Assembly: GCA_017848115.1 (NCBI GenBank)
Contig: JAGAKZ010000017.1
Location: forward strand, 62,001 to 126,000
Direction of reading: 5' to 3'
DNA length: 64,000 nucleotides
Source: Oscillospiraceae bacterium
Lineage (GTDB): Bacteria; Bacillota; Clostridia; Oscillospirales; Ruminococcaceae
Shown in pieces: positions 34,153 through 43,583 of this stretch. The translations under genes were made by a program, and so were the position numbers. Within the stretch, counting starts at the first letter, position 1; the number at the start of each line of letters is the position of its first letter. Below the pieces are notes generated by a model. It worked only from the letters and a program-made list of their open reading frames with translations. It was not told where the DNA came from and ran no database searches.

Positions 34153-35007
34153 TCATTTCAGGGAACGCATGAGTTTATGATTGAGTGCGTCATGGAAAGT
34201 CACACCCGTCATATCTATCAATCTGACTTTACGTTCAGACTTTGTTATTATCAATTTTTTTCCGCTCTCTATCCTCATCGGCTTATTTCCGTCCACTGAA
34301 AAGCAGATATTTGTATCCTCATCAGAATTGTGAACAAACTTTATCACTTTATCGGCTGTGTATATCATCGGACGTGTAAAGAGAGAGTGAGGACATATAA
34401 GATTCATTTCTATACACTGAAGCTCAGGTTCTATTATGGGACCGCCTGCTGAAAGAGAGTATGCTGTAGAACCTGTAGGCGTTGCAAATACAACACCGTC
34501 TGCACGATAGTTTCCTGAAAGATTTTCATTTATGTATATATCAAAATCAATTATCTTTGCATACATACCTGTAACAACAATATCATTTAGAGCGTGAAAA
34601 GATTCAACCTTTCCGTCAATCTCAAAATCAGCCTTGAGAAGCATTCTTTCAGAAATTTTATAATCACCCGTAAAAAGACTTTTTAAAAGTCCAAGATTAT
34701 CTTTTTCTACTGATGCCATAAATCCAAGATGCCCTGTATTTATTCCAAGAAGCTCAGCTTTGCTGTCCGAAAGCTTTGCGGCACATTTTAAAATAGTTCC
34801 GTCTCCGCCTATCGCTATAGCAATATCCGCACTTCTGGCAAGCTCATGAAAAGGGGCAAATTTTATAAAATCCATACTGTAAAAATTTTCTCTGTATCTG
34901 AGATCCATACCAATTTGCGCCCCAAGCCCCGATAAGATACTACAAACTCCAAGTGTACACCGATATGCATCTTTTTTCATTAAATTCGGGAAAACAACAA
35001 CTTTCAT
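34153..35007 (-). CDS. nadK: NAD kinase
   Basis: This 284-aa enzyme phosphorylates NAD to NADP. It has the GGDGT motif (AIGGDGTILK, about residues 65-74). The substrate-binding stretch ADGVVFATPTGSTAYSLSAGGP is split over about 145-170, including TPTGSTAYS. Length is typical. It sits between tlyA and argR, the usual clostridial order, with AAGGAT as ribosome site. Confidence 0.96.
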   Translation of the reverse strand: MKVVVFPNLMKKDAYRCTLGVCSILSGLGAQIGMDLRYRENFYSMDFIKFAPFHELARSADIAIAIGGDGTILKCAAKLSDSKAELLGINTGHLGFMASVEKDNLGLLKSLFTGDYKISERMLLKADFEIDGKVESFHALNDIVVTGMYAKIIDFDIYINENLSGNYRADGVVFATPTGSTAYSLSAGGPIIEPELQCIEMNLICPHSLFTRPMIYTADKVIKFVHNSDEDTNICFSVDGNKPMRIESGKKLIITKSERKVRLIDMTGVTFHDALNHKLMRSLK

Positions 35008-35010
35008 TTC

Positions 35011-35808
35011 TTATCCTTTCTCAAAAGCTTCATTTACCAGAAGTTCTGTATCATGCACAACAGCTTGTACACAAGATGAATTTTTAAGATGCATGAGGTA
35101 CTCTGTATTTCCGTCGCCGCCTTTTATAGGAGAAACACAAAGTCCGCACACTTCAAAACCAAGATCTGATGAAAACATTATCATTTCATTCAATATGTGT
35201 TTATGAACTTTCTTATCTCTTACAATACCGGATTTTCCTATATTCTCTTTTCCTGCTTCAAATTGCGGTTTTATAAGTACTACTGCACTTCCATTCTCCA
35301 CAAGCAATTTTTTTATTACGGGAATAACCATTTTAAGTGATATAAAAGATACATCTGTGGCTATAAATCCGATATCCTTATCAAAATCAGATTTTACCGA
35401 ATTTCTGATATTGGTCTTTTCCATATTCAGAACTCTGCTGTCTGAAATAAGTGAATCATCAAGCTGACTGTGTCCGACATCCAGTGCATATACAAACGAT
35501 GCACCATTTTTAAGCATACAGTCGGTAAATCCTCCGGTAGATGCTCCTATATCCAGACAAACCACACCATCAAGGCAAATCGGAAATACTTCCAGTGCTT
35601 TTTCAAGTTTTAGTCCACCACGTCCGACATACTTATGAATATCACCGCTTACAACCAGCTTATCATCTTCACTTACACTTACAGACGGTTTTGTACAGAC
35701 TTTTCCGTTTATCTGCACATTTCCGTTTTTAATAAGCTGACGAGCTCTTTCACGGCTTTTACAAAGACCTCGCTGATACAAAGCAAGATCTGCTCTAATA
35801 TCAGACAT
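35011..35808 (-). CDS. tlyA: TlyA family rRNA 2'-O-methyltransferase
   Basis: This 265-aa protein starts at the ATG at 35808, nine bases from AGGAG; an ATG at 35817 abuts the ribosome site. Residues 1-60 form an S4 RNA-binding domain (RADLALYQRGLCKSRERARQ). An FtsJ-type methyltransferase follows (CLDIGASTGGFTDCML, about 85-100, and VSFISLKMVIPVI). Homologues methylate 16S/23S rRNA cytidines and some are called hemolysins. The gene is 3 bp from nadK and 14 bp from dxs. Confidence 0.93.
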   Translation of the reverse strand: MSDIRADLALYQRGLCKSRERARQLIKNGNVQINGKVCTKPSVSVSEDDKLVVSGDIHKYVGRGGLKLEKALEVFPICLDGVVCLDIGASTGGFTDCMLKNGASFVYALDVGHSQLDDSLISDSRVLNMEKTNIRNSVKSDFDKDIGFIATDVSFISLKMVIPVIKKLLVENGSAVVLIKPQFEAGKENIGKSGIVRDKKVHKHILNEMIMFSSDLGFEVCGLCVSPIKGGDGNTEYLMHLKNSSCVQAVVHDTELLVNEAFEKG

Positions 35809-35821
35809 CTTCTTCATCTCC

Positions 35822-37705
35822 TCACAGGTTATTTTTTACAATATTTATCATACTGTCATGATCAAGTCCATACTTTTTCATCTGACTCTTTACAGATGCC
35901 TGTTTTATAAAACCTTCGGGTGCTGTTATATGATAATTTCCCCTGTAACCGCGACTGTACAGTTTCATCATAAAATGTTCCGCTATACCTCCGCTCTTCA
36001 TACCTTCTTCAAAGAAAAAAATATTTTTATACAAAGAAGCTTTTTCAATACATTCGTCAATCAAAGGAAATATTTTCACAAGTTTCATGCAGTCACAGGA
36101 AATATCATATTCTTTCAGGAGAGTCTTACAGACTGACGGAAGTTCTGACGAAATACGACCATAACTTATTATCAGCGTTTCACTTCCCGGATTTTTCTCT
36201 TCTAAATATTCTCCATCTGCTGAAAAATCCTTTGCTTCAGCGTTTTCGTTTCCTCTTGGATAACGTACACATACGAGACCTTCGCTTTCATTTATAGCTT
36301 TCCTCAGTGATGTACGCAACTCATCATAACATGACGGAGAAAAAATCGTTACTCCCGGAATTGTCGAAAGCATCGGCACATCAAACAACCCCTGATGAGT
36401 TTCTCCATCCTCGCCTACAAACCCGGCACGATCTATACCTATGACCATATGAACCCCAGAAAGCGCTGCATCATGCACAAGCTGATCATAAGACCTCTGT
36501 AAAAATGATGAATACACCGCAAACACCGGAACAAATCCCATACTCGCAAGACCTGCCGAATATGTAACGGCGTGCTGCTCGGCTATCCCCACATCAAAAA
36601 ATCTGTCACGAAATTTTTCAGCAAAAAACTGCAGACCAGTTCCATATTTCATTGCTGCTGTAACCGCACATATTCTTTCATTGTAAACACCGAGATCCAC
36701 GAGTTCATGACCAAACACAGATGAAAACGAATCCGAAGTTATAACCTCAGAGTTTCCTGTAACAACATCAAATCTTGATATACCATGATATTCACCCGGA
36801 TTTTTTTCAGCCGGAAGATACCCCTTGCCCTTTGTTGTGTTTACATGTACAAGAACAGGTTTCCCTAAAGTTTTTGCCAGTGTGAGTACTTCATCAAGCT
36901 CCTCTATATCATGACCGTTTACAGGTCCGAGATATATAAATCCCAGATCCTCAAACATGGTATGACCTTTTAACACCATACCTTTTATAGCAGTTTTTGA
37001 AGCACTTATTGCTTTAGTTATAGGCGCACCGACAACAGGTGTCTTTTTAAGCATCTGTTCTACGGCTACCTTTGTATTTACATATTTCTGAGTACTTCTG
37101 AGATTTGAAAGATGTTTTGCCAGAGCACCGACATTTTTGGATATAGACATATCATTGTGATTTAGTATGACTATAAGATTTGAATTTATTTTTCCGGCAT
37201 TATTCAGTCCCTCGTATGCCATTCCACCTGTAAATGCTCCGTCACCTATAACGGCAACGGCATAATTTTTCTTATTCTGAAGTTTCATGGCCTCTGCTAT
37301 TCCGCAGGCAACCGACACAGAAGTACTGCTATGACCGCTTACAAAAGAATCATGTTCGGATTCCATAGGTTTAGGAAATCCCGATATACCGTTTTCCTGC
37401 CTTAACGTACCAAACTTATCAAGTCTTCCTGTAAGAATCTTATGAGTATAGGACTGGTGTCCCACATCCCACACTATTTTGTCTTCCGGTGAAGAAAAAA
37501 CCCTGTGGATCGCAAGTGTAAGCTCAACAACACCAAGATTTGAAGCAAGGTGTCCGCCGGTTCGCGAAACGGTTTTTATAAGAACAGCTCTTATCTCCCT
37601 GCAAAGTTCTTTGCACTGCTCAGTATCAAGTTTTTTCAGATCTTCCGGAAGTGAAAGCTCCCTTAATAAAAAAGCATCCTGTTTCTTTTCTTTTTCAACA
37701 TTCAT
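35822..37705 (-). CDS. dxs: 1-deoxy-D-xylulose-5-phosphate synthase
   Basis: This 627-aa thiamine-diphosphate enzyme makes DXP from pyruvate and glyceraldehyde 3-phosphate, the first step of the MEP isoprenoid pathway. It has the cofactor site VIGDGAFTGGMAYEGLNNAG (about residues 152-171), the H-bond motif GHQSYTHKILTGR (about 81) and the C-terminal transketolase domain (GIDRAGFVGEDGETHQGLFD region). It lies in a cluster with ispA, so isoprenoid precursor genes are co-expressed. Length is normal. Confidence 0.97.
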   Translation of the reverse strand: MNVEKEKKQDAFLLRELSLPEDLKKLDTEQCKELCREIRAVLIKTVSRTGGHLASNLGVVELTLAIHRVFSSPEDKIVWDVGHQSYTHKILTGRLDKFGTLRQENGISGFPKPMESEHDSFVSGHSSTSVSVACGIAEAMKLQNKKNYAVAVIGDGAFTGGMAYEGLNNAGKINSNLIVILNHNDMSISKNVGALAKHLSNLRSTQKYVNTKVAVEQMLKKTPVVGAPITKAISASKTAIKGMVLKGHTMFEDLGFIYLGPVNGHDIEELDEVLTLAKTLGKPVLVHVNTTKGKGYLPAEKNPGEYHGISRFDVVTGNSEVITSDSFSSVFGHELVDLGVYNERICAVTAAMKYGTGLQFFAEKFRDRFFDVGIAEQHAVTYSAGLASMGFVPVFAVYSSFLQRSYDQLVHDAALSGVHMVIGIDRAGFVGEDGETHQGLFDVPMLSTIPGVTIFSPSCYDELRTSLRKAINESEGLVCVRYPRGNENAEAKDFSADGEYLEEKNPGSETLIISYGRISSELPSVCKTLLKEYDISCDCMKLVKIFPLIDECIEKASLYKNIFFFEEGMKSGGIAEHFMMKLYSRGYRGNYHITAPEGFIKQASVKSQMKKYGLDHDSMINIVKNNL

Positions 37706-37711
37706 TTTAAT

Positions 37712-38167
37712 CTATCCTTTTACAGGAATCAGTATTCCGACTATTATTCCGACTATAGCACCGCCGACAACTTCCAGTGGCGTATGTCCGAGAAGTTCCT
37801 TGAATTTTTTCGGAATACTTCCTTTCTTGTTGTCTGTTTGTGAAGTTTCATTTTTTAATATAATATCGTTTAATTTATTGATCGCCTTTGCATGCTGACC
37901 GGCAGCATGTCTTACTCCCATAGCATCATAAATAACTATGCACGCAAATATAAACATCACTCCAAACAACGTCGAAGTTGTTCCCTGTGCCTTTCCGACA
38001 GCTATCAGCGATGCTATAACCATTGATGTATGTGAACTTGGCATTCCTCCGGCGCCTACAAGACGCTCATATACTACCTTATCACTTTTTACGGCATACA
38101 ATATGGTTTTTATAATCTGTGCCACAAGCCAGGCAAGTACACCGCTAACTATTACTGAATTATACAT
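37712..38167 (-). CDS. Divergent PAP2 family membrane protein
   Basis: This 151-aa protein starts at the ATG at 38167 behind AAAGGATATTTT; a longer in-frame start at 38269 has no ribosome site and would run into ispA. It has about four transmembrane helices. The conserved GGMPSSHTSMVIA (about residues 40-52) and GVRHAAGQHAKAIN match the divergent PAP2/DUF212 family, an acid-phosphatase-like fold. It lies between dxs and ispA, and an isoprenyl-phosphate substrate is possible but unproven. Confidence 0.88.
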   Translation of the reverse strand: MYNSVIVSGVLAWLVAQIIKTILYAVKSDKVVYERLVGAGGMPSSHTSMVIASLIAVGKAQGTTSTLFGVMFIFACIVIYDAMGVRHAAGQHAKAINKLNDIILKNETSQTDNKKGSIPKKFKELLGHTPLEVVGGAIVGIIVGILIPVKG

Positions 38168-38192
38168 TTTAAAATATCCTTTTTGAATATAT

Positions 38193-39092
38193 TTATTTTT
38201 TTCTGCAAAGCAGCTCTCTCGTAAGCTCTTTAAGAAATTCATTATCGTCAAAATCATCAAGAATTTCAAGAGCTTCAGAAGTTATTCTGTCTGCCTCTTG
38301 TCTTGCCTTTTCAACACCCATAAGAGTAACAAATGTTGTTTTATTCTGCTGACTGTCACTTCCTACAGGCTTTCCGAGTTCTTCTGTAGTAGAAGTAACA
38401 TCAAGTATATCGTCTATTATCTGAAATGCAAGACCGAGTTTTTCTGCGTACTGCTGAGCACGACTGATCGTCTTTTCATCAGCTCCTGCCGCTATACATC
38501 CCATTCGACATGCTGTCTTTATAAGTTCGCCTGTCTTCAGTGAATACATATAGCGAAGATTATCTTCACTGACAGTTTCTCTGGTTTCATTTTCTATGTC
38601 GATAACCTGACCACCTGTCATACCGTACATACCTGAAGATCTTGAAAGATCACAGATAAGTTTTAATTTGGTTTCTGCATCATTTGCCGCATCTTCAGCT
38701 ATAATCTGAAAAGGCAGAATAGCAAGTGCATCGCCTGCAAGTATAGCAATTGATTCCGGATATGCCTTATGACACGATGGTCTTCCTCTACGGAAATCAT
38801 CATCATCCATTGCAGGAAGATCATCATGAATAAGAGAAAAAGTATGAATCATTTCAAGTCCGCAGGCAGCAGCTACTGCTTTTTCAATATCTCCGCCGCA
38901 TACTCTGCAAAATTCCATTACAAGTACAGGACGAATCCTCTTTCCTCCGGCAGACAGTGAATACATCATAGCCTCACCAAGAATTTTCTGCGGAGTGCTC
39001 TTAATTTTATCTTCTGTATAATGTTTTAAATTATTCTCTATAATATCAATATACTCTGAAAGTTTACTGTTCATTATATCAGTCAACGTCAT
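38193..39092 (-). CDS. ispA: Polyprenyl (farnesyl) diphosphate synthase
   Basis: This 299-aa trans-prenyltransferase has the first aspartate-rich motif DDLPAMDDDDFRRG (about residues 93-106) and the second DDILD (about 233-237). It extends DMAPP with IPP. Its first ATG lies only 2 bases after AGGAGG; the TTG at 39086, eight bases from AGGAGG, may be the true start. It overlaps xseB by 14 bp, indicating translational coupling. Confidence 0.95.
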   Translation of the reverse strand: MTLTDIMNSKLSEYIDIIENNLKHYTEDKIKSTPQKILGEAMMYSLSAGGKRIRPVLVMEFCRVCGGDIEKAVAAACGLEMIHTFSLIHDDLPAMDDDDFRRGRPSCHKAYPESIAILAGDALAILPFQIIAEDAANDAETKLKLICDLSRSSGMYGMTGGQVIDIENETRETVSEDNLRYMYSLKTGELIKTACRMGCIAAGADEKTISRAQQYAEKLGLAFQIIDDILDVTSTTEELGKPVGSDSQQNKTTFVTLMGVEKARQEADRITSEALEILDDFDDNEFLKELTRELLCRKK

Positions 39093-39270
39093 TTCCTCCT
39101 GACTTAACAGATGTTATTTTTAATTTTGCATTTTCAAGTTCAGTTTTACAGTCAAGCGAAAGTTTCATTCCTTCACTGTACATTTCCACTGCCTTGTCAA
39201 GAGTAAGATTTCCGCTCTCAAGCGAAGTAACTATTTCTTCAAGTTTTTTCATTTTATCTTCAAAAGACAT
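39079..39270 (-). CDS. xseB: Exodeoxyribonuclease VII small subunit
   Basis: This 63-aa helical protein begins MSFEDKMKKLEEIVTSLESG, the XseB pattern, and includes LTLDKAVEMYSEGMKL. It pairs with XseA to degrade single-stranded DNA. Only 3 bp separate it from xseA. Confidence 0.95.
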   Translation of the reverse strand: MSFEDKMKKLEEIVTSLESGNLTLDKAVEMYSEGMKLSLDCKTELENAKLKITSVKSGGNDVD

Positions 39271-39273
39271 AAT

Positions 39274-40461
39274 CTATATCTTCTCCGTTTCTGAAATCTG
39301 TGCCTGCGCTGTTCCATCTGAAAATTTTATTTTTACAATATCACCTGCTGAAATATTATCTACAGAAGTGATTATCTTATCATCACTATATACCATAGAA
39401 TATCCTCGTGTAAGAACACTTAACGGATTTAATGCTTCAAGTTTTGAAACCGTACTTACCAATGCTTTTTCCGATTTTTCAACAAAACGACTGAATGCAT
39501 TTTCCATTCTGTTATTAAGTTTTATATGCATGGAAGTACTCGCATCAAGTCTTGCCTGTGGCGAAACAAGATACATTCTTGACATAAGACCTGTGATGTG
39601 TTCTTCTTTACGTCCGAGTGACAGTTCAAGTAAACTTCTGAGTCTGCCTTCAAGAAGCGATATTCTCTTTAACAGCATATCTGACGAGGGCACAACAAGT
39701 TCTGCAGCTGCCGAAGGTGTAGGAGCACGCATATCCGCCACGAAGTCTGCTATAGTAAAATCAGTTTCATGTCCTACAGCACTTACAACCGGCACTCTAA
39801 TATCATGTATACAATATGCAAGCTGTCTGTCATTGAAAGCCTGCAAATCTTCATATGCTCCACCGCCACGACCGAGAATGATCACATCACAACCGTCCGA
39901 TTCCGCTTTTTTCAAACCTTCACAAAGACAAGCAGGTGCACTGACACCCTGTACAAGCGAATCATATATATTAAGACTGCATATAGGATATCTCCGCTCT
40001 ATGATATTTATAATATCTCTCAGAGCGGCTCCTTTTTCAGATGTTACGATACCTATTTTCCGAGGAAACTCAGGAAGCGGCAACTTATCTGCCTCATCAA
40101 AAATTCCTTCTTTCAAAAGCTCTGCCTTGAGTTTTTCAAACATTATATGATGCATGCCAACACCATCAGGCTGCATATCAGTTACATAAAGCTGATATAC
40201 ACCGTCTCTCTCAAAAACCGAAACAGAGCCTACTGCAATAACATTCATCCCGTTTTCCGGTACAAATCCCAGATTTGACGCATAACTTTTGAACATAACT
40301 GCTTTTACAAGGCTCTCGCTGTCCTTTATTGTAAAATAAAAATGACCTGCATTTTTAAAATTTGAAATTTCTCCTCTGAGAAAAATATTGTGAAGCTTTG
40401 TATCTTCCTTAAGTTTAAAGGAAATATACCTGTTTAGCTGAGTTACTGTAAGTATATTCAA
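39274..40461 (-). CDS. xseA: Exodeoxyribonuclease VII large subunit
   Basis: This 395-aa protein has an N-terminal OB-fold (ILTVTQLNRYISFKLKEDTK). The catalytic core contains GIVTSEKGAALRDI, GRGGGAYEDLQAFND and SAVGHETDFTIADFVADMRAPTPSAA region motifs. Its coiled-coil C-terminus ends with LTRGYSMVYSDD. It overlaps the TsaD-like gene by 4 bp. Confidence 0.96.
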   Translation of the reverse strand: MNILTVTQLNRYISFKLKEDTKLHNIFLRGEISNFKNAGHFYFTIKDSESLVKAVMFKSYASNLGFVPENGMNVIAVGSVSVFERDGVYQLYVTDMQPDGVGMHHIMFEKLKAELLKEGIFDEADKLPLPEFPRKIGIVTSEKGAALRDIINIIERRYPICSLNIYDSLVQGVSAPACLCEGLKKAESDGCDVIILGRGGGAYEDLQAFNDRQLAYCIHDIRVPVVSAVGHETDFTIADFVADMRAPTPSAAAELVVPSSDMLLKRISLLEGRLRSLLELSLGRKEEHITGLMSRMYLVSPQARLDASTSMHIKLNNRMENAFSRFVEKSEKALVSTVSKLEALNPLSVLTRGYSMVYSDDKIITSVDNISAGDIVKIKFSDGTAQAQISETEKI

Positions 40462-41402
40462 AACATCACCATTTCCTTTTTTACTTTAGCGTACAACGCA
40501 AGTCCGGAAGCGTTGTCGCACGAATACTGAGGATGCGCAAAAACAGCGTCATGACATGATAATATCTTTTCACGTATGATACTGTTTGACATAACACCAC
40601 CGGCAAATACCACCGGAATATCTCCGTATTCAGCGATTGCAGACAACAACATAGCCTTTATGGTTTCATAAATATACATAAGACAAAAAAGGGCAATATC
40701 TTCAATACTCTCGCCATCATTTTTCATCTTCATACACTTGTTTTCAACACCTGAAAGTGAACAATCCATTCCTTTGAGAACAGGCTTTATTTTATAAGTT
40801 CTGCTGCTTTTAAGTGCAAGTTCCTCAAGTTGTCTGCCACACGGAAACTTTAAACCGAGCATAAGTCCTACTCTGTCAACTGCCTGACCGGCTTTAAGGT
40901 CAAGTGATGTGGCTACCTCGGTTATATTTATAATATTTTCCTTATCAGGAGAACACAGAAGACAGTCTGTCGTTCCGCCGCTCACATGAAAAGCAATAAA
41001 CGGTGAACGGATATATTCTTCCTTATGCGCTGAATACAGTGCTGCAAATATATGTCCTGCCTGATGTGAAGTTGTATACATTTGCGCACCTGTAAAAGCT
41101 GACAGAGCTCTTGCAAGACCTTCACCGCAGAGAAAACATGGCATATATGATCCCTCAACCAGACGAGGCTTTACAGACACACCAATCGCTGAAAGACTAC
41201 CGGTATATTCTGAACATAAAGCCTCCACAAGTTCAGGAAGTTGTTTTGTGTGATGAAAAACAGCATCACTCTGCCTTAAACCAAGCTGTCCTTCTCTGAC
41301 CGGTAAAAGCCGCTTTTTCTGAAACATCTCTCCAGATATACTGTCATAAAGTGCAACCGATGTTGTATAGTTGCTTGTATCAATTCCAAGATAAAGCGAC
41401 AT
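40458..41402 (-). CDS. TsaD/Kae1-like protein (M22 family paralogue)
   Basis: This 314-aa protein has an ASKHA fold: YLGIDTSNYTTSVALYD at the N-terminus. The metal-binding HQAGH is at about residues 114-118, with ATSLDLKAGQAVDRVG and VVFAGGVMSNSIIR. It is shorter than TsaD and diverges in several conserved places, so it is more likely a clostridial paralogue than the tRNA t6A synthase itself. It overlaps nusB by 1 bp and xseA by 4 bp. Substrate unknown. Confidence 0.8.
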   Translation of the reverse strand: MSLYLGIDTSNYTTSVALYDSISGEMFQKKRLLPVREGQLGLRQSDAVFHHTKQLPELVEALCSEYTGSLSAIGVSVKPRLVEGSYMPCFLCGEGLARALSAFTGAQMYTTSHQAGHIFAALYSAHKEEYIRSPFIAFHVSGGTTDCLLCSPDKENIINITEVATSLDLKAGQAVDRVGLMLGLKFPCGRQLEELALKSSRTYKIKPVLKGMDCSLSGVENKCMKMKNDGESIEDIALFCLMYIYETIKAMLLSAIAEYGDIPVVFAGGVMSNSIIREKILSCHDAVFAHPQYSCDNASGLALYAKVKKEMVMF

Positions 41403-41809
41403 CAGCTTTCATTGCCCTCTAAACTACGAGTGTAAACTCCAAGAATACCATTTACAAAAGAAACGTCCTCTTTGTATGAATAGTTCTGAGCGAGCAGAAC
41501 TGCCTCGTGGACTGCAGCATTTGTAGGTATCTTGTCATTGTACAATATCTCATAAAATGCTATTCTGAGTACAGCAATATTTATCTTTGCTATACGTGAA
41601 AACGCTCTTTTTTTGCTGTATTTTGATATCATTTCATCAAGTTCGGAAGATTTTTCGAGAACACCGTTGACCAAATCCCTTACATCGTCATTGAGCGGAA
41701 TTTCTTCTATTTCTTCCGCCATTTCAAACAATTCCTCCACCGGATCGTTTCTCAGCAATGATTCGTATACGATCTTGAATGCACTGTCTCTTATATCTCT
41801 TCTTGTCAT
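41402..41809 (-). CDS. nusB: Transcription antitermination factor NusB
   Basis: This 135-aa all-helical protein begins MTRRDIRDSAFKIVYE. It contains FSRIAKINIAVLRIAFYEIL and the conserved AVHEAVLLAQNYS, typical of NusB, which binds boxA RNA with NusE during rRNA transcription. It follows the Asp23-family gene, the common Firmicute order asp23-nusB-xseA. Confidence 0.94.
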   Translation of the reverse strand: MTRRDIRDSAFKIVYESLLRNDPVEELFEMAEEIEEIPLNDDVRDLVNGVLEKSSELDEMISKYSKKRAFSRIAKINIAVLRIAFYEILYNDKIPTNAAVHEAVLLAQNYSYKEDVSFVNGILGVYTRSLEGNES

Positions 41810-41839
41810 TAAAAAAACTCCTTTTATTTTAAAGAATAC

Positions 41840-42175
41840 TTATTTTCTTTCAAAACTTACGCCTGAAACCATCAGATTTACTCTTGAAACAGCTATACCC
41901 GTCATAGCCTGTACATCAGACTTTACAGCCTCTTGTATCTTTTCGCAAACGGAAACTGCGTTATAACCATGTTTCAAAATTATATCTGCATTTATATGAA
42001 CAACGTCACCTGCAACTTTTACACTTATAGGTTTTTTTGAAGAAAACAACCCGGAAATCAGACCACCACGGGAATTTAATCCCTCAACCCCTTTAATCTC
42101 GCTTATAGCCGCAGATGTTATTGTTGTGATAACATCCTCGGAAATTCTGAGAAAACCTGCATCTTCTTTAGACAT
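41840..42175 (-). CDS. Asp23/Gls24 family envelope stress protein
   Basis: This 111-aa protein starts at the ATG at 42175, eight bases after GGAGG; an upstream start lacks a ribosome site. It contains the Asp23 core ISEDVITTITSAAISEIKGV and NADIILKHGYNAVSVCEKIQ. No transmembrane helix is visible. It opens the operon that continues with nusB. In other Firmicutes this family lines the membrane. Confidence 0.9.
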   Translation of the reverse strand: MSKEDAGFLRISEDVITTITSAAISEIKGVEGLNSRGGLISGLFSSKKPISVKVAGDVVHINADIILKHGYNAVSVCEKIQEAVKSDVQAMTGIAVSRVNLMVSGVSFERK

Positions 42176-42273
42176 AAGCCATACCTCCATATCAATAAAA
42201 TATAATAAATAAAAATAAATCGGTACATTTAACCATGGTCAGTATAAATTTTTATATTAACTCAATCTCTTAT

Positions 42274-42302
42274 ATTATACCATTATTTTTTTATTTACAC
42301 AA
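42274..42302 (-). promoter_or_regulatory. Promoter of the asp23-nusB-...-recN cluster
   Basis: On minus, TTGTGT (42302-42297) and an extended -10 TGGTATAAT (TATAAT at 42279-42274) are 17 bp apart. Confidence 0.75.
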
Positions 42303-42368
42303 CTACTTTTTTGTTTGTTATAAAGCTATCAATATAAATTTATAGTCGATATAAAAAGACAAGTAAAA

Positions 42369-42403
42369 AAACCAGAGAAGTAACTGATGTACCGCTCCGG
42401 TTT
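42369..42403 (-). terminator. Terminator of the spoIIIA operon
   Basis: On minus, AAACCGGAG pairs with CTCTGGTTT (one G-U pair) across a 17-nt loop. TTTT follows. Confidence 0.8.
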
Positions 42404-42419
42404 TATTTTATATTATACG

Positions 42420-42995
42420 TTATTTGACTTCAAAGATCCGTATATTCTGCGCAGGAACAGTTGACTCACTTATAAGTATATCCTTTATTGCTGCTGCTTG
42501 TGCAGTATCAAGTCCTTCGGACTGTACTACAACCTTTACATCATCTTCATCCAGATATACAAGACAGTCATTGTACCCCTGTGCTTTTATCAGTGATTCC
42601 ATTTTGTTTTCAAGTTCTGTCATCTGCGAAAGTTCTACAGCTGCCATAGCATTTACTACCGCCTCATTTTCCGTTATATCACCTCCTCCCATTATACTCT
42701 GAAGCGTCTGAACCGCTTCATCACGACTGGCAGCCTTGTCTATTCTCGCCTGAGCAAAATAATCTTTTGCACTTACATTTTCAAAGTTTTCAAGATTTGC
42801 AAGATCACTCTGACCTGCATTTACAAATTTTGTTTCTCCATAATCCTCGCTCTGAGACATATTTTCAGCCGAAAGTCCTTTATCAGGAGCGCCGTCAGAA
42901 ATAACATAATTCACATAAACAGCAATAGCAAGAACAGATGTCAGACAAGCCATTATGATTTGTTTTTTTCCAATTATAAGAGCAGGTTTTTTCAT
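42420..42995 (-). CDS. spoIIIAH: Stage III sporulation protein AH
   Basis: This 191-aa protein has one N-terminal transmembrane helix (residues 13-33). The extracellular part contains ENEAVVNAMAAVELSQ and a YscJ/FliF-like ring-building fold (LESLIKAQGYNDCLVYLDED region). In sporulation it spans the mother-cell membrane and pairs with SpoIIQ. It is the last gene of the operon. Confidence 0.92.
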   Translation of the reverse strand: MKKPALIIGKKQIIMACLTSVLAIAVYVNYVISDGAPDKGLSAENMSQSEDYGETKFVNAGQSDLANLENFENVSAKDYFAQARIDKAASRDEAVQTLQSIMGGGDITENEAVVNAMAAVELSQMTELENKMESLIKAQGYNDCLVYLDEDDVKVVVQSEGLDTAQAAAIKDILISESTVPAQNIRIFEVK

Positions 42996-43034
42996 AAAAA
43001 TTTTACCTCCAGAAAAAATAATTTATATTGTCAT

Positions 43035-43583
43035 TTATTTAAGAGAGTCAACGTAGATTCTGTTAGTCGGTATCCCCAATGAAACCGAAACTGCATTGCA
43101 GACTTTTTCTCGTACCGAACTTACACCGCCTCCTTCACATACTACCACTACTCCCGATATATCGGGATTTATAACTTTTTTTAACAGAGCTTCTTTGTTT
43201 CCCTCCTTCTGAACAAATACATATTTATTCTCCGACTCTGTGTTCTTATTATCATTGTTTTGAGATATACTCGCTTTTTCTTCTTTTGCATATATGTATT
43301 CTTCTGTTCCGTCCACTGTAATCATAACGCTGACTTTTCCGACTCCCTCTATCTTTCCGAGTATCTTTTCGAGCTTTACTTCCATATCATCAGCATATTC
43401 GGAAACTACTGATGAAGCATCATGCAATTTTTTTTCATCGTTATTTTTGTCACTTCCGATAAACTCAGAAATCAATATCATAAACATTCCTGCAAAACCC
43501 AATACCACAAGCAGTTTCACGTTTTTTATACCGGAAAATTTATTTTTTATACTATCCGGTATCTTTAGTTTCAGATTTTTCAT
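43035..43583 (-). CDS. spoIIIAG: Stage III sporulation protein AG
   Basis: This 182-aa protein has an N-terminal transmembrane helix (about residues 22-42, NVKLLVVLGFAGMFMILISE). A linker and a ring-building domain follow (VMITVDGTEEYIYAKEEK, then a GVVVVCEGGGVSSV strand). It forms a large ring in the engulfment channel. The start overlaps spoIIIAF by 32 bp. Confidence 0.92.
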   Translation of the reverse strand: MKNLKLKIPDSIKNKFSGIKNVKLLVVLGFAGMFMILISEFIGSDKNNDEKKLHDASSVVSEYADDMEVKLEKILGKIEGVGKVSVMITVDGTEEYIYAKEEKASISQNNDNKNTESENKYVFVQKEGNKEALLKKVINPDISGVVVVCEGGGVSSVREKVCNAVSVSLGIPTNRIYVDSLK

